NCBI GenBank assembly: GCA_020444165.1 | Contig: JAHLLK010000017.1 | Span: 24,527-88,526, forward strand | Direction of reading: 5' to 3' | Length of the DNA stretch: 64,000 nucleotides | Source of the DNA: Deltaproteobacteria bacterium | Lineage (GTDB): Bacteria > Desulfobacterota > Desulfarculia > Desulfarculales > Desulfarculaceae | Shown here: positions 53,143 to 61,696 of the stretch, one piece after another | Layout: each line of letters starts with the position of its first letter | Numbering within the stretch: the stretch's first letter is position 1 | Notes under the pieces: model-generated | What the model saw: the letters and a program-made list of their open reading frames with translations, nothing else | Told to the model about the DNA's origin: nothing | Database searches by the model: none | Program-made: the position numbers and the translations under genes

Positions 53143-54372
53143 GTGGCTGACGCCCCTTCCCCACGCAAAGTTTGGGACGAACGAGCCCCCCGGCCGGCCC
53201 GCAGGGCGGGGCTCGCGGCGCTGGGCCTGGTCCTCGGCACGGCCCTGTTCGCCGGGCTGCTTGCGCTTCTGGCCCCGGCCCCGGCCGACCGGCCGGCCAG
53301 GGCGGCGGAGCTGGCGGACCGGGTGGAGCTATATAAATGGACCGGCTGGGACCGCTGGGCCTATCGCGACCGCCAGGCCGACTGGAGCTTCGGCTTTGGC
53401 CAGCTCACCCGGCCCCGCTGGGTGGCCCACTATTTCCTGAACATCTTCGACTACCAAAACCGCTTTGACTACGCCTGCATCCCCGACGACCTGTTGGTGT
53501 TCGAGAGCCCCACCGGCGGCTACTGGTTCACCCGGGCCACCGGGCTGAACTGGCGGCTCGACCACGGGCTCACGGCGGACGGCCAAGGGGCCCGGCTGGT
53601 CTACCATTTTCAGCCAGGCGACGGGTTCCACGCCGTGGTGCGGCAGATGGAGGCCCTGGTGGGGGAGAAGATCGACTGGCGGCCGCCGCCGGCCGCGGTG
53701 ACCGTGACCCACCGGCTCACGGCCGGCCGCCGGGTCATCCCCCTGCGCATCACCGTGCGGAACCCCGGCCCGGAGCCGGTCACGGGCTTCTACGTGATCC
53801 AGGACGGGGCCTGGCTCTCCTCCAGCGACCACAACCAGAAGACCCTGCACCCCCTGTGGCCCGGGCCCCGGCCCGGCACGGCGCTTCGGGTGACCACCAT
53901 GCGCCACCAGCGGCGGGACGTGGCCGCCGCCTGGCCGCGCACCTGGTTCGGGGTGTACGACCTGTCCAACGGCGGGATGTTCTACGGGATCGCGGCCGAT
54001 CCGAACGAAGCGGCCGTGCGCTCCTTTTCCTTCTCCGACCGGCCGGTGGACCTGGACGGCGCGGCCCAGGCCGTGGCCGGCAAGGTGCGCCACAAGCTGG
54101 GCCGCGTGCCCTATGAGTACGACGGCGGGCTGGGCTTCTTCATGAAAAAGGGCTACCGCCTGACTCTGGCCGGCCTGGACGCTCTGCTGGCCGGGCAAAA
54201 GGACGTGAACTTCGCGGCCGCCCGGGCCAAGTACAACGTCACGGTGCTCGACTTCGGCACCCTGGCCCCGGGCCAGGAGAAGACGGTCACGGTGCGGAAA
54301 ATCCTGTATTCGGGCTTTGCCTCGGAAAAGGAACTCCTGGGCCGGGTGGAGGAGTTGGTGCGGGAGAAATAG
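53143..54372 (+). CDS. membrane-anchored or exported protein, unknown
   Basis: A 409-residue protein starts at a GTG 12 bases after the coiled-coil gene stop. One hydrophobic segment at about 25-47 (AALGLVLGTALFAGLLALL) follows an Arg-rich N-terminus. The rest is beta-rich and aromatic (RWVAHYFLNIFDYQNRFDYACIPDDLLVFE, GGYWFTRATGLNWRLDHG). A late IRITVRNPGPEPVTGFYVIQDGAWL resembles an Ig-like element. No family is recognised. Operon position suggests it works with the coiled-coil protein in the envelope. Confidence 0.75.
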   Translation: MADAPSPRKVWDERAPRPARRAGLAALGLVLGTALFAGLLALLAPAPADRPARAAELADRVELYKWTGWDRWAYRDRQADWSFGFGQLTRPRWVAHYFLNIFDYQNRFDYACIPDDLLVFESPTGGYWFTRATGLNWRLDHGLTADGQGARLVYHFQPGDGFHAVVRQMEALVGEKIDWRPPPAAVTVTHRLTAGRRVIPLRITVRNPGPEPVTGFYVIQDGAWLSSSDHNQKTLHPLWPGPRPGTALRVTTMRHQRRDVAAAWPRTWFGVYDLSNGGMFYGIAADPNEAAVRSFSFSDRPVDLDGAAQAVAGKVRHKLGRVPYEYDGGLGFFMKKGYRLTLAGLDALLAGQKDVNFAAARAKYNVTVLDFGTLAPGQEKTVTVRKILYSGFASEKELLGRVEELVREK

Positions 54373-54403
54373 CTCCTTATTTTTCCTTCCCCCCAAAAAT
54401 CAC

Positions 54404-54431
54404 AGCCCTTCCCGGCGTACCGGGAAGGGCT
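54404..54431 (+). terminator. perfect 12-bp hairpin after the envelope-protein gene
   Basis: AGCCCTTCCCGG (54404-54415) pairs exactly with CCGGGAAGGGCT (54420-54431) around CGTA. The following GGTTTCT contains a short T-run only. It lies 31 bases after the stop and probably ends the operon. Confidence 0.55.
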
Positions 54432-54552
54432 GGTTTCTGATAAGCGCTGGAAGTCTGTCGTAGGGATCGCGCCAAGGCCTTTTTCAGCCAAATCTCCCCT
54501 TGCGGCAGGAATTACGGGCTGAAAACGGCAAATACGCCACCCAATCAATACC

Positions 54553-54650
54553 CTAAAGTTTTTTTGGGGAAGGGGGTGGGGGGGAAACCCCTTCTTGTTC
54601 ACAAAAAGGGGTTTCCCCCCACATCTTCCCTCTTCCCCGACAAACTCTTA
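54553..54650. repeat. dispersed hairpin repeat, copy B
   Basis: A T-run and G-tract then a 15-bp stem (54579-54593 with 54606-54620) with CCCACATCTTCC. It shares layout and many bases with copies at 24336-24427 and 63415-63476. It lies between two convergent gene ends, so it may act as a bidirectional terminator. Confidence 0.65.
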
Positions 54651-54653
54651 ACC

Positions 54654-56393
54654 TCAGCCGCGGATGATGCGGGGGGTCATCATGTGGTGGTGGGGGCAGA
54701 TGGACAGCGGGTTCTGGTAGGCCGCCTCGGTGAAGGCGGTCAGGTACTGCCGCAGTTCGGGGAACTTCACCACCTCGTCCACGAAGCCCCGGAAGGCGCA
54801 GTACCAGGGCCGGGACTTGTCGTGGTACTCCTGGGCCAGCTGGTTCATCTTCTCGATGACCGGCTCCAGGGGACGGCCGGAGTCCTTTTCCTTGACCAGG
54901 CGGCGGGCATAGCTGGCCGCGGCCGCGGTCTCGCCGTGCATCACGTAGATCTCGGTGGTGCCGGTGCCCAGGGTGAAGGCGTTGTGGTTGTTGGCCGTGG
55001 GGCCGCCCATGACGTAGTGGGCCGCCGCGGTGCCCTTCCGGAGCACCACCAGCATCATGGGCACCGAGGTCTGCTCGATGCTGTAGATGAGGCTCTGGCC
55101 CAGGCCCAGAAGCTCGGCCTTCTCGGCCACATCGCCCACGTCGATGCCGCTGGTGTCCTGGAACCAGACGATCGGCACCCGGTCGCGGCCGCAGAGGGTG
55201 ACGAACTCGTTCATCTTGATGAGGCCCTCGCGGTAGAGCTTGCCGCCGATGCCGACGTACTCACCCTCGGCGTAGGCGGGATAGCCGGCGGGCAGGAAGC
55301 CCTGGCGGTTGCCGATGACCCCCACCACCAAGCCGCTGAGCTTCACCAGGCCGGTGTAGATCTCCGGGCCGTAGCCGGGCCGGAACTCCAGGTGCTCGCT
55401 GCCGTCCACCAGCCGGGCCAGGCACTGGTCGAAATCATAGGAGGCCTTCTGGTTGAAGGGCATCAGGGTGTAGAGGTCGTCCCCGCCGAACAGAGGCTCC
55501 TTGGGCTCGTCCACCCGGAAGAAGTCCAGGTCGTAGGCCGGCATCTGCTTCATGTGGGCCTTGATGGCGTCCAACACGCCCTGCTCGGTGTCGTGCACTT
55601 CCTTGAAGAAGCCGGTCACCGCCTGGTGGATGGGCACGCTGCCCGGGGGCACCTGCTTGAAGTGGCGGGTGGCCTCGATGATGTCCTCGGCGCCGGCCAG
55701 GTCAAAGGAGCCCCGGGGGCTCATGCCGCTGACGATACCGCCGCCGCCCACCGCGATGTTGGCGTCCTTGTGGGCGATGAGGTAGGTGGGGCTGATGCCC
55801 TGGTACCCGCCGCCGGCCGGGTTGGTGCCGTAGATGCCGGCCAGGATCGGCACGCCGTTGATCTCCAGTTCGGCATGGCGGAAAAAGGTGGTGCCGTTGC
55901 CGCGGCGGTCGGCGTAGACCTCCTCCTGCTCGGGCAGCTTCACGCCGGAGCAGTTGACCAGCCACACCAGGGGCACGTGCAGGCGCTTGGCCAGGTCGGT
56001 GATGCGGAGCTGGTTTTCGGCCTGCCCCGCGATCCAGGCCCCGGCCATGACCTTGTTGTCAAAGCCGGCCACCACGCACCATTTGCCGCTGATCTTGGCC
56101 AGGCCGTCGATCACGCCGGTGGTGCCTTCCTCGTTCAGCTTGGGGTTGTAAAGGGTGTGCAGGGGGCGGAAGGTGCCCGGCTCCACCAGGTATTCGATGC
56201 GGTCCCATACGGTCATCTGGCCGCGGCTGCGGATCTTCTCCGCCGGGAGGCCGGCGTTCTGCACCCGCTCCACCTCCTGGGCGACGCGGGCTTCCGCCTC
56301 CTCGATCTGCCGGCGGTTTTCCGCCGCCTTCTCCCGTTTCTTGTCCGTCAGGGCCTTGCCGAATTGCGGCATGTTCTTGAAGTACGAATGCAT
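54654..56393 (-). CDS. gcdA: biotin-dependent carboxyltransferase, glutaconyl-CoA decarboxylase alpha-like
   Basis: A 579-residue protein starts MHSYFKNMPQFGKALTD. It has two crotonase-like carboxyltransferase halves: N-terminal GTTGVIDGLAKISGKWCVVAGFDNKVMAG and GIYGTNPAGGGYQGISPTYLIAHKDANIAVGGGG, and C-terminal RPGYGPEIYTGLVKLSGLVVGVIGNRQGFLP and SVPMMLVVLRKGTAAAHYVMGG. The length and motif order match glutaconyl-CoA decarboxylase alpha subunits, which remove CO2 from biotin-bound or acyl-CoA substrates at the membrane pump. No beta, gamma or delta (biotin carrier) subunit gene is adjacent, so it works with partners elsewhere or in another acyl-CoA carboxylase. It lies between convergent genes with a hairpin repeat at its end. 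Confidence 0.85.
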   Translation of the reverse strand: MHSYFKNMPQFGKALTDKKREKAAENRRQIEEAEARVAQEVERVQNAGLPAEKIRSRGQMTVWDRIEYLVEPGTFRPLHTLYNPKLNEEGTTGVIDGLAKISGKWCVVAGFDNKVMAGAWIAGQAENQLRITDLAKRLHVPLVWLVNCSGVKLPEQEEVYADRRGNGTTFFRHAELEINGVPILAGIYGTNPAGGGYQGISPTYLIAHKDANIAVGGGGIVSGMSPRGSFDLAGAEDIIEATRHFKQVPPGSVPIHQAVTGFFKEVHDTEQGVLDAIKAHMKQMPAYDLDFFRVDEPKEPLFGGDDLYTLMPFNQKASYDFDQCLARLVDGSEHLEFRPGYGPEIYTGLVKLSGLVVGVIGNRQGFLPAGYPAYAEGEYVGIGGKLYREGLIKMNEFVTLCGRDRVPIVWFQDTSGIDVGDVAEKAELLGLGQSLIYSIEQTSVPMMLVVLRKGTAAAHYVMGGPTANNHNAFTLGTGTTEIYVMHGETAAAASYARRLVKEKDSGRPLEPVIEKMNQLAQEYHDKSRPWYCAFRGFVDEVVKFPELRQYLTAFTEAAYQNPLSICPHHHMMTPRIIRG

Positions 56394-56917
56394 TGATCAC
56401 GTCCTTTTGCAGAGTCCAGGAGGGGCCGTCTCCGGGCGGCAGAACATGCTGCCGGAACTCCGCTTCCGCAGAAAAACGTTTGCCTTGATTCGCGGCGTCT
56501 TTTCCCGGCGGGAAAAAGCGCCGCACCGGAGGGCCTGCCAGGGCCCTACCATTCTTACCCCGGGCAGGCCAAAAATGCACACCAAGTGCCCTTCTGGGCT
56601 GGGACACAGCCACGCGAACTCTGGCGGATCATTGGGTGATCCGGGGCCAGCCGGATATTTTCTGGCTGCTACTATCTGTTTTTAAAGGTTTTTTTACATA
56701 AAAGCTATACTGTAGCTACTCAAAAATACTAAAATATCTTCGCCTTGGCAAGAAACTTCGACAGCAGCCGGGGACAGGGCCCCGCGAGAGGAAGCGGGAG
56801 GTGACCGGCCCGGCGCCGGATCGGGGGAACGCGGCGAATCTCTCGGTCCGGCGGCGCCGGCCGCGTGTTTGGCGGGTCCGAATTGCAGCGGGGTGAACCA
56901 GGCGGCGGCAGGCCGGC
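56394..56917. other. intergenic region with palindrome upstream of gcdA
   Basis: This 524-base stretch lies ahead of gcdA and after the glycosyltransferase operon. A perfect palindrome TTTTCCCG-G-CGGGAAAA occurs at 56500-56516, about 110 bases before the gcdA start, and could be an operator. An AT-rich part near 56690-56745 contains AGCTA/TAGCT dyad symmetry. No gene is supported. Confidence 0.4.
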
Positions 56918-58198
56918 TCAGGCCCCGGTGAGGCGGTCCAGGCGCCGGGCCAGGAAGCGGGCCTCCTCTTGGCGGGAGAAGGCCGGCGGCGGCGGGGCCG
57001 TGGCCGCGAGCGGCGGGGCGGCCAGCCACTCCCGCAGCACCTGGGCCAGGGCCGCGGGGTCGCCAGGGGGCACCACTTGGCCGGCCCCCAGGCCCCGCAC
57101 CAGCCGCGCCGCCACCCCGGGCGGCACCAGGGCCAGGATGGGCCGCCGGGCGGCCAGGTACTCGTAGAGCTTGGCCGGGATCACCCGTCCGGCCCCGGGC
57201 AGGTCCTCCAGGGTCAGAACCAGGGCCCCGGCCGTGGCCAGGGCCTGGGTGACTTCCCCGTGGTCCACATAGCCCAGTTCGCGCACCTCCAGCCCGGCCA
57301 GGCCCGGGTCGATGACCTCGCCGGCCACGGCCCGCCCGGCCACCCGCACCCGGCATCCGGCCCGCTCGGCCGGGTCCAGGAGGGCCAGGCCGGCCCAGAG
57401 GTGCCTGAGGCTGGTGACCCCGAACACGGTGCCCGCATACCACAGTTCCAGCGGCGGGGCCGGCGGGGACGGCGGCGGGGCCGGGTCCGCGGCTCCGGGG
57501 AAGTCCGTGGGGTCATAGCCGTTGGGCAGCCAGAGGTACTTGCCGGCCGGGCCGCCGTACAGGGCCCGAAAGCGGCGGCCATAGGCCGGGCTGGCCGTGG
57601 TGACCAGGTCCGCCGCCCCCACCAGACGGGCCTCCAGCCAGCGGGCGGCCCGGTCCCGGAGGGGGGACTGGGCCCCGGGCGAGTATCCGGCGTTGTAGAA
57701 CCCGGTCCACTCGTCCCGGAAATCCAGCACCAGGGGGAGGCGCAGGCGGCGGGCCACGGCCCAGCCCAGGAGGAAGCTCGAGAAGGGCGGCGCGGTGACC
57801 ATCACCGCCCGGGCCCCTTCCCGCTGGGCTAGGGCCAGGGCGGGGCGGAGCGCCCCGGGCAGCCAGGCCAGATGCACGTCGGGGAAAGCCAGCCCGGCCA
57901 GGCGGCGCTTCCACCCGCCGGACCCGCCGGCGGGGTCACCCCCGCCACCCTTGCCGCCGGCCGGCGCCGGCCCCGGGCCGCCGCGGCCCAGGGGAGTGGG
58001 CACCCGGGTCACCAGGCACTCCGGGGGCAGCTCGGCCAGCAGGCTCTCGTCCCAGGCCGGGGCCGGGGGCTCCAGCGCGGCCAGCACCAGGGGCCGCCAG
58101 CCCATCTGGGGCAGATACTTGGCCAGCTTCAGGGCCCGCTGCACCGCGCCGCCGCCCACCGGGGGGAAGAAGTGGCTGATCAGGAGCAGGCTCTTCAT
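56918..58198 (-). CDS. glycosyltransferase family 4
   Basis: A 426-residue protein starts MKSLLLISHFFPPVGGGAVQRALKLAKYLPQMGW, typical of GT4 enzymes. The donor domain shows ELWYAGTVFGVTSLRHLWAGLALL and a late IPAKLYEYLAARRPILALVPPG with the conserved Glu of the EX7E-type motif. It probably transfers a sugar from a nucleotide sugar to a lipid or saccharide at the membrane. Its start overlaps the upstream glycosyltransferase stop by ATGA. It closes the three-gene operon. Confidence 0.88.
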   Translation of the reverse strand: MKSLLLISHFFPPVGGGAVQRALKLAKYLPQMGWRPLVLAALEPPAPAWDESLLAELPPECLVTRVPTPLGRGGPGPAPAGGKGGGGDPAGGSGGWKRRLAGLAFPDVHLAWLPGALRPALALAQREGARAVMVTAPPFSSFLLGWAVARRLRLPLVLDFRDEWTGFYNAGYSPGAQSPLRDRAARWLEARLVGAADLVTTASPAYGRRFRALYGGPAGKYLWLPNGYDPTDFPGAADPAPPPSPPAPPLELWYAGTVFGVTSLRHLWAGLALLDPAERAGCRVRVAGRAVAGEVIDPGLAGLEVRELGYVDHGEVTQALATAGALVLTLEDLPGAGRVIPAKLYEYLAARRPILALVPPGVAARLVRGLGAGQVVPPGDPAALAQVLREWLAAPPLAATAPPPPAFSRQEEARFLARRLDRLTGA

Positions 58199-59391
58199 GC
58201 CCCGCCCCCGGGGCTCGCCGGCCGCACCAGCCCGGCCAAAAGGTCCCGCAACCGGGCCGCGCTGTTCTCCCAGGTGCGGGCGGCCACGGCCTGGTTCACC
58301 CAGGCCGGGTCCCAGTCCCGGGCCAGCACCTCGCCCAAGGCCCGGGCCAGGTCCCCCGCGTCGCCGGGCCGGGCCAGGGCGCCCCGGAGCCGGCCGTCCG
58401 GACCGGTGAGGGCGTCCTCGGCCCCGCCCACCCGGCTGGCCGCCACCGGCCGCCCCGCGCCCAGGCCTTCGAGCACCACGTTGGGATCGCCCTCGGAGCG
58501 GCTGGGCAGGAGCACGCCGTCGGCCGCGGCCAGAAAGCGGGCCACCTGGGCGTGGGGCCGGCGGCCGGCCCAGATCACCCGCCCGGCCAGGTCCGGCTCG
58601 CCGGCCCGGGCCTTGAGCCCCTCCTCCAGGGGCCCGTCGCCCACCATCACCAATTTGGCCTCGCCGCCCAGGCGGGCCAGGGCCTCCAGGGCCAGGTCCG
58701 GGCCCTTGACCGGCTGCAAACGGCCCACGTAGAGCACCAGGCGGCCTGCCAGGGGCAAGCCCAGCTCGCGGCGGGCGTCCTCCCGGGACTCCGGGTGGAA
58801 GCGCTCGTGGTCCAGGCCGTTGGGCAGAATCTCCACCCGCCGGGCCCCCTGGCGGGCCGCCTCCTCGCCCAGGGGCCGGCTCACGGCCAGCACCAGGTCA
58901 GCCCCGGCCAGGGCCTCCTGCAAAAAGGGCAGGCGGCGGGGGTCGTCCTTGTACACCATGAGGTCGCTGCCGTGCAGCTTCAGGGCATAGGGCAGGCCCA
59001 GGCGGCGGGCCAAATGCAGCCCGGCCCAGCCGTCGGGGAAGAGCCAGGTGCCCAGGAGCACCTGGGGCCGCAGCTCCCGGGCCAGGCGGCGCAGGCTTGG
59101 CGCGGCCGACCACAGGAAATGCCGTGGCTGGCAGGCCAGGCCCCAGCGGGGCAGATACCAGAACAGGGGCCAGGTCACGGGGTAGGGCTCCCGGCGGGCT
59201 GGCAGACTGAGCCGCCCCCGGCGCACCACCTCGGGCCAAGCCACCGGGGTCACCACCCCCAGGCGGCACATCCCGGCCAGGGCGTCCAGCTGCTGTTGGC
59301 TGAAGCGGGACCAATGGGGATAGAGCGGGTTGGGAAAATGGCTGCTGAGCACGGCCACCCGGAGCGCGTCCGGGCCGGAGCGCTGGTTCAA
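58195..59391 (-). CDS. glycosyltransferase family 4
   Basis: A 398-residue protein starts at TTG overlapping the preceding stop by TTGA. The N-terminus (LRVAVLSSHFPNPLYPHWSRFSQQQLDAL) and the C-terminal domain (LVLYVGRLQPVKGPDLALEALARLG, VIWAGRRPHAQVARFLAAADGVLLPSRSEGDPNVVLEGLGAGRPVAASRVGG) are standard GT4. The EGDPNVVLEGLG segment is the conserved EX7E motif that binds the nucleotide sugar. It probably adds a sugar in surface polysaccharide synthesis. It is coupled to the following glycosyltransferase by ATGA. Confidence 0.9.
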   Translation of the reverse strand: MNQRSGPDALRVAVLSSHFPNPLYPHWSRFSQQQLDALAGMCRLGVVTPVAWPEVVRRGRLSLPARREPYPVTWPLFWYLPRWGLACQPRHFLWSAAPSLRRLARELRPQVLLGTWLFPDGWAGLHLARRLGLPYALKLHGSDLMVYKDDPRRLPFLQEALAGADLVLAVSRPLGEEAARQGARRVEILPNGLDHERFHPESREDARRELGLPLAGRLVLYVGRLQPVKGPDLALEALARLGGEAKLVMVGDGPLEEGLKARAGEPDLAGRVIWAGRRPHAQVARFLAAADGVLLPSRSEGDPNVVLEGLGAGRPVAASRVGGAEDALTGPDGRLRGALARPGDAGDLARALGEVLARDWDPAWVNQAVAARTWENSAARLRDLLAGLVRPASPGGGA

Positions 59392-59612
59392 GGCAGGGTC
59401 CTCGCCTTGTAGCGCAGGAAGTACCAGCCCAAGGCCACCAGGCCGCCGCCAGCCACCAGCACCAGGGCCACGAAGATGCCCGTGGCCAGGAGCCCGCCCT
59501 CCAGGCTGGCCCGGGACACCAGCTGCATCAGCGGAATGAACAAGGCCATGACCGCCGCGCCGAGGCCGATGGTCAGATAACCCAGCAGGCGATATTCCTT
59601 GGGCTTGGGCAT
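59388..59612 (-). CDS. small membrane protein
   Basis: A 74-residue protein starts MPKPKEYRLLGYLTIGLGAAVMALFIPLMQL at an ATG with AAGGAG upstream. Two membrane helices (14-31 and about 42-64, GGLLATGIFVALVLVAGGGLVALGWYFL) form a hairpin. Its stop overlaps the TTG start of the glycosyltransferase. It may anchor or transport in the polysaccharide operon, but no family is recognised. A longer upstream frame was rejected for lack of a ribosome-binding site. Confidence 0.7.
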   Translation of the reverse strand: MPKPKEYRLLGYLTIGLGAAVMALFIPLMQLVSRASLEGGLLATGIFVALVLVAGGGLVALGWYFLRYKARTLP

Positions 59613-59854
59613 ACGTGTATCTCCTTGCACAACCAGGGTCCCCTTTTGACTGTAGGAAATAGGCCCTCCCCTGTCAAGGCGGCTTGTACCCGGCCGGGCG
59701 GGAGGTTGTGGCTGCCGCGTGGTTCGCGCCCTGACCGGCCTCCCCGGGGAAAGAGGGCTGCCGCCGCGTGGCCCCGACCCGGGCCCGCGGCTCACTTTTT
59801 AGCCGCGGCCCTGCCCCGGCCGGGGGAGCTCCGGGCCTCTGCCGCTGCCGCCTT

Positions 59855-61423
59855 TCAGCGCGGCCCATCTTTCCCCCACTTCACCGCGCCAAAGCCCCAA
59901 TCACTCAACCAGGTGTAAACCAGGTTGATGGCGCCGCCCACCTCGCTACCCAGGCAGGGGTCAGGGTCCTGGATATTGCGGAGGTCGGCCCGGTAGCTGA
60001 GGCCCAGGGCGTGATGCCCGTACAGGCGCACCGTGAGCCCCAGGTCCAGGCGGCCGAGCAGCGCGCTGCTGCCGGGGGCGTGGCGGCCCAACTCATGCAA
60101 CTGGTAGGCCAAACCGCTCAGCTCCAACATGGCCCGCTGGCCAAAGATGAACCCTAGCGAGAGCCTGCCCTGGGGGGCCGCCCCGTACCCGTATTCCCGG
60201 GGTTCATCCCGGGGGTCCAGGCCGGCCGCGGTGTAGCCGATCCCGCCCAGGAGCGAACCGGCGAACGCCACCTCCGGCGTGAGCCACCCTTGCCAAATCG
60301 TGCCCAGGGACGCCGACGTGCTGGAAACGCAGTAAAGGTCGGGCGAAAGGTATTCATACCCCCCGTAGAGGCCCCACAGGCCGCGGAAGGACTCGCCGGC
60401 CCGCCAGTCCGTGCCCCACAGGAGCCCCTGGATGATCAGGTCAAAGGGATTGGAATAATTGCCGCGGCCGGACAACTCGCACGAGAAGTAATCAAAGGGA
60501 CGCCGGTAATGGTAGCCGGGCTGGCCCGGCAAACCGTAGGCCAGGGAGAACTCCGCCGTGGGCTGGAGGTCATTATCCTCGCGGAAGCCGCTGGTGAGGT
60601 TCCGATAGGCATAGAGCGACGCGCCGAGGCTGAGGCTCCAGGATACCGCGGGGTCGTGGCTGGGAAACACCGGCGAGAACCGCTCCCCATAGGCCCAGCG
60701 GTTGAAAGCCGTGGAAGGTGAGAGCACGGCCGCGCCCAACTCCCGCCACAGCCCCGGCTGGCGGCCACCCCCCTCCAGCAACAGGCTGGCCAGGCGGAAC
60801 AGGGTCTCGCCCAGAAGGCTCCCCCCCACGCCGGTGTTGATCTGGTCATTCACCGCGGGTTCGGTGGTTTCTCCCCCCATCTCCCAGAGATAACTGCCCA
60901 GGTTGGCGTAGAGGCACGACTCCCAGAAATTCAGGCCGGCCGAGCGGGCCAGGCCCATATGAACCGAGCCCTGATAGGGGTGGGCGACCTGGTTGATGAA
61001 GATATCATCGTGGTCCACGCTCCAGTGCCCGCTGACCACATGGTCCCAAAAAGTAGCGAGGTTGGTTTCGTAGGTTGTTCTCCGGTCCGGGGACAACTCT
61101 TCCGGGCAGGCCAGCCGGTCGAAAGCGTTCAAGAGCAGCAGGAAAGCCGGGATCTCCCAGGCCGGCGCCAGGTAACTTTTGTGCTCTCCCGCGCCCCAGG
61201 CCGCGGCCGGCGCGGCCTCCGGCGCCGCAGCCGGGGCCGGCTCCGCGGGCCCGGCGCCGGGGCGGGCCCGGGACGGGGCGGGGCTCCCCGGGGCTGCCAG
61301 CCCCGGCAGTCCCGCCGACGCGGCGGGGCCGGGGGCGCCGGCGGCGTAGGCCGCAGCCCCCAGAAAAAACATCAACCCGGCCAGGGCTGCCGAGAGAATC
61401 GCCGCGAATGGTCTGTGTAGCAT
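59855..61423 (-). CDS. DUF3943 outer-membrane-like protein
   Basis: A 522-residue protein starts MLHRPFAAILSAALAGLMFFLGAAAYA, a signal peptide. An Ala/Pro-rich linker covers about 28-80. The conserved core HDDIFINQVAHPYQGSVHMGLARSAG and LNFWESCLYANLGSYLWEMGGE is typical of DUF3943. The C-terminal part is rich in aromatic-ended strands (NYSNPFDLIIQGLLWG, LGLSYRADLRNI), as in outer-membrane beta-barrels. The function of the family is unknown. A frame extending to 61570 has no signal peptide and was rejected. Confidence 0.8.
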   Translation of the reverse strand: MLHRPFAAILSAALAGLMFFLGAAAYAAGAPGPAASAGLPGLAAPGSPAPSRARPGAGPAEPAPAAAPEAAPAAAWGAGEHKSYLAPAWEIPAFLLLLNAFDRLACPEELSPDRRTTYETNLATFWDHVVSGHWSVDHDDIFINQVAHPYQGSVHMGLARSAGLNFWESCLYANLGSYLWEMGGETTEPAVNDQINTGVGGSLLGETLFRLASLLLEGGGRQPGLWRELGAAVLSPSTAFNRWAYGERFSPVFPSHDPAVSWSLSLGASLYAYRNLTSGFREDNDLQPTAEFSLAYGLPGQPGYHYRRPFDYFSCELSGRGNYSNPFDLIIQGLLWGTDWRAGESFRGLWGLYGGYEYLSPDLYCVSSTSASLGTIWQGWLTPEVAFAGSLLGGIGYTAAGLDPRDEPREYGYGAAPQGRLSLGFIFGQRAMLELSGLAYQLHELGRHAPGSSALLGRLDLGLTVRLYGHHALGLSYRADLRNIQDPDPCLGSEVGGAINLVYTWLSDWGFGAVKWGKDGPR

Positions 61424-61696
61424 GTTCCCAGGTTTCGACAGGTGGGGCTGGCTGGGCGTACGGGGCAAAAGCCAAAAAATGCCGGCGATCCGAACTATGG
61501 TCCCGGTTGTGCGCGAGACGGGACCGCCCCCTTCCGCCGCCCGGGGGATTCCGCCTACCGCATAATACAAATTTTCGCATTGCAGGGAATGATTGATTTG
61601 GTTGGTTCCGCCAGCAGGACGGACCCGCGGCCTCCGGCGAGGCAGGGAGGGCCTTGATCAGGAGGCCGGAGCGCCCGGCTCCGGCCCGCGATCATC
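61424..61696. other. intergenic region
   Basis: About 270 bases between the DUF3943 gene and the aldehyde dehydrogenase stop. No gene, promoter or terminator is evident. Confidence 0.35.
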
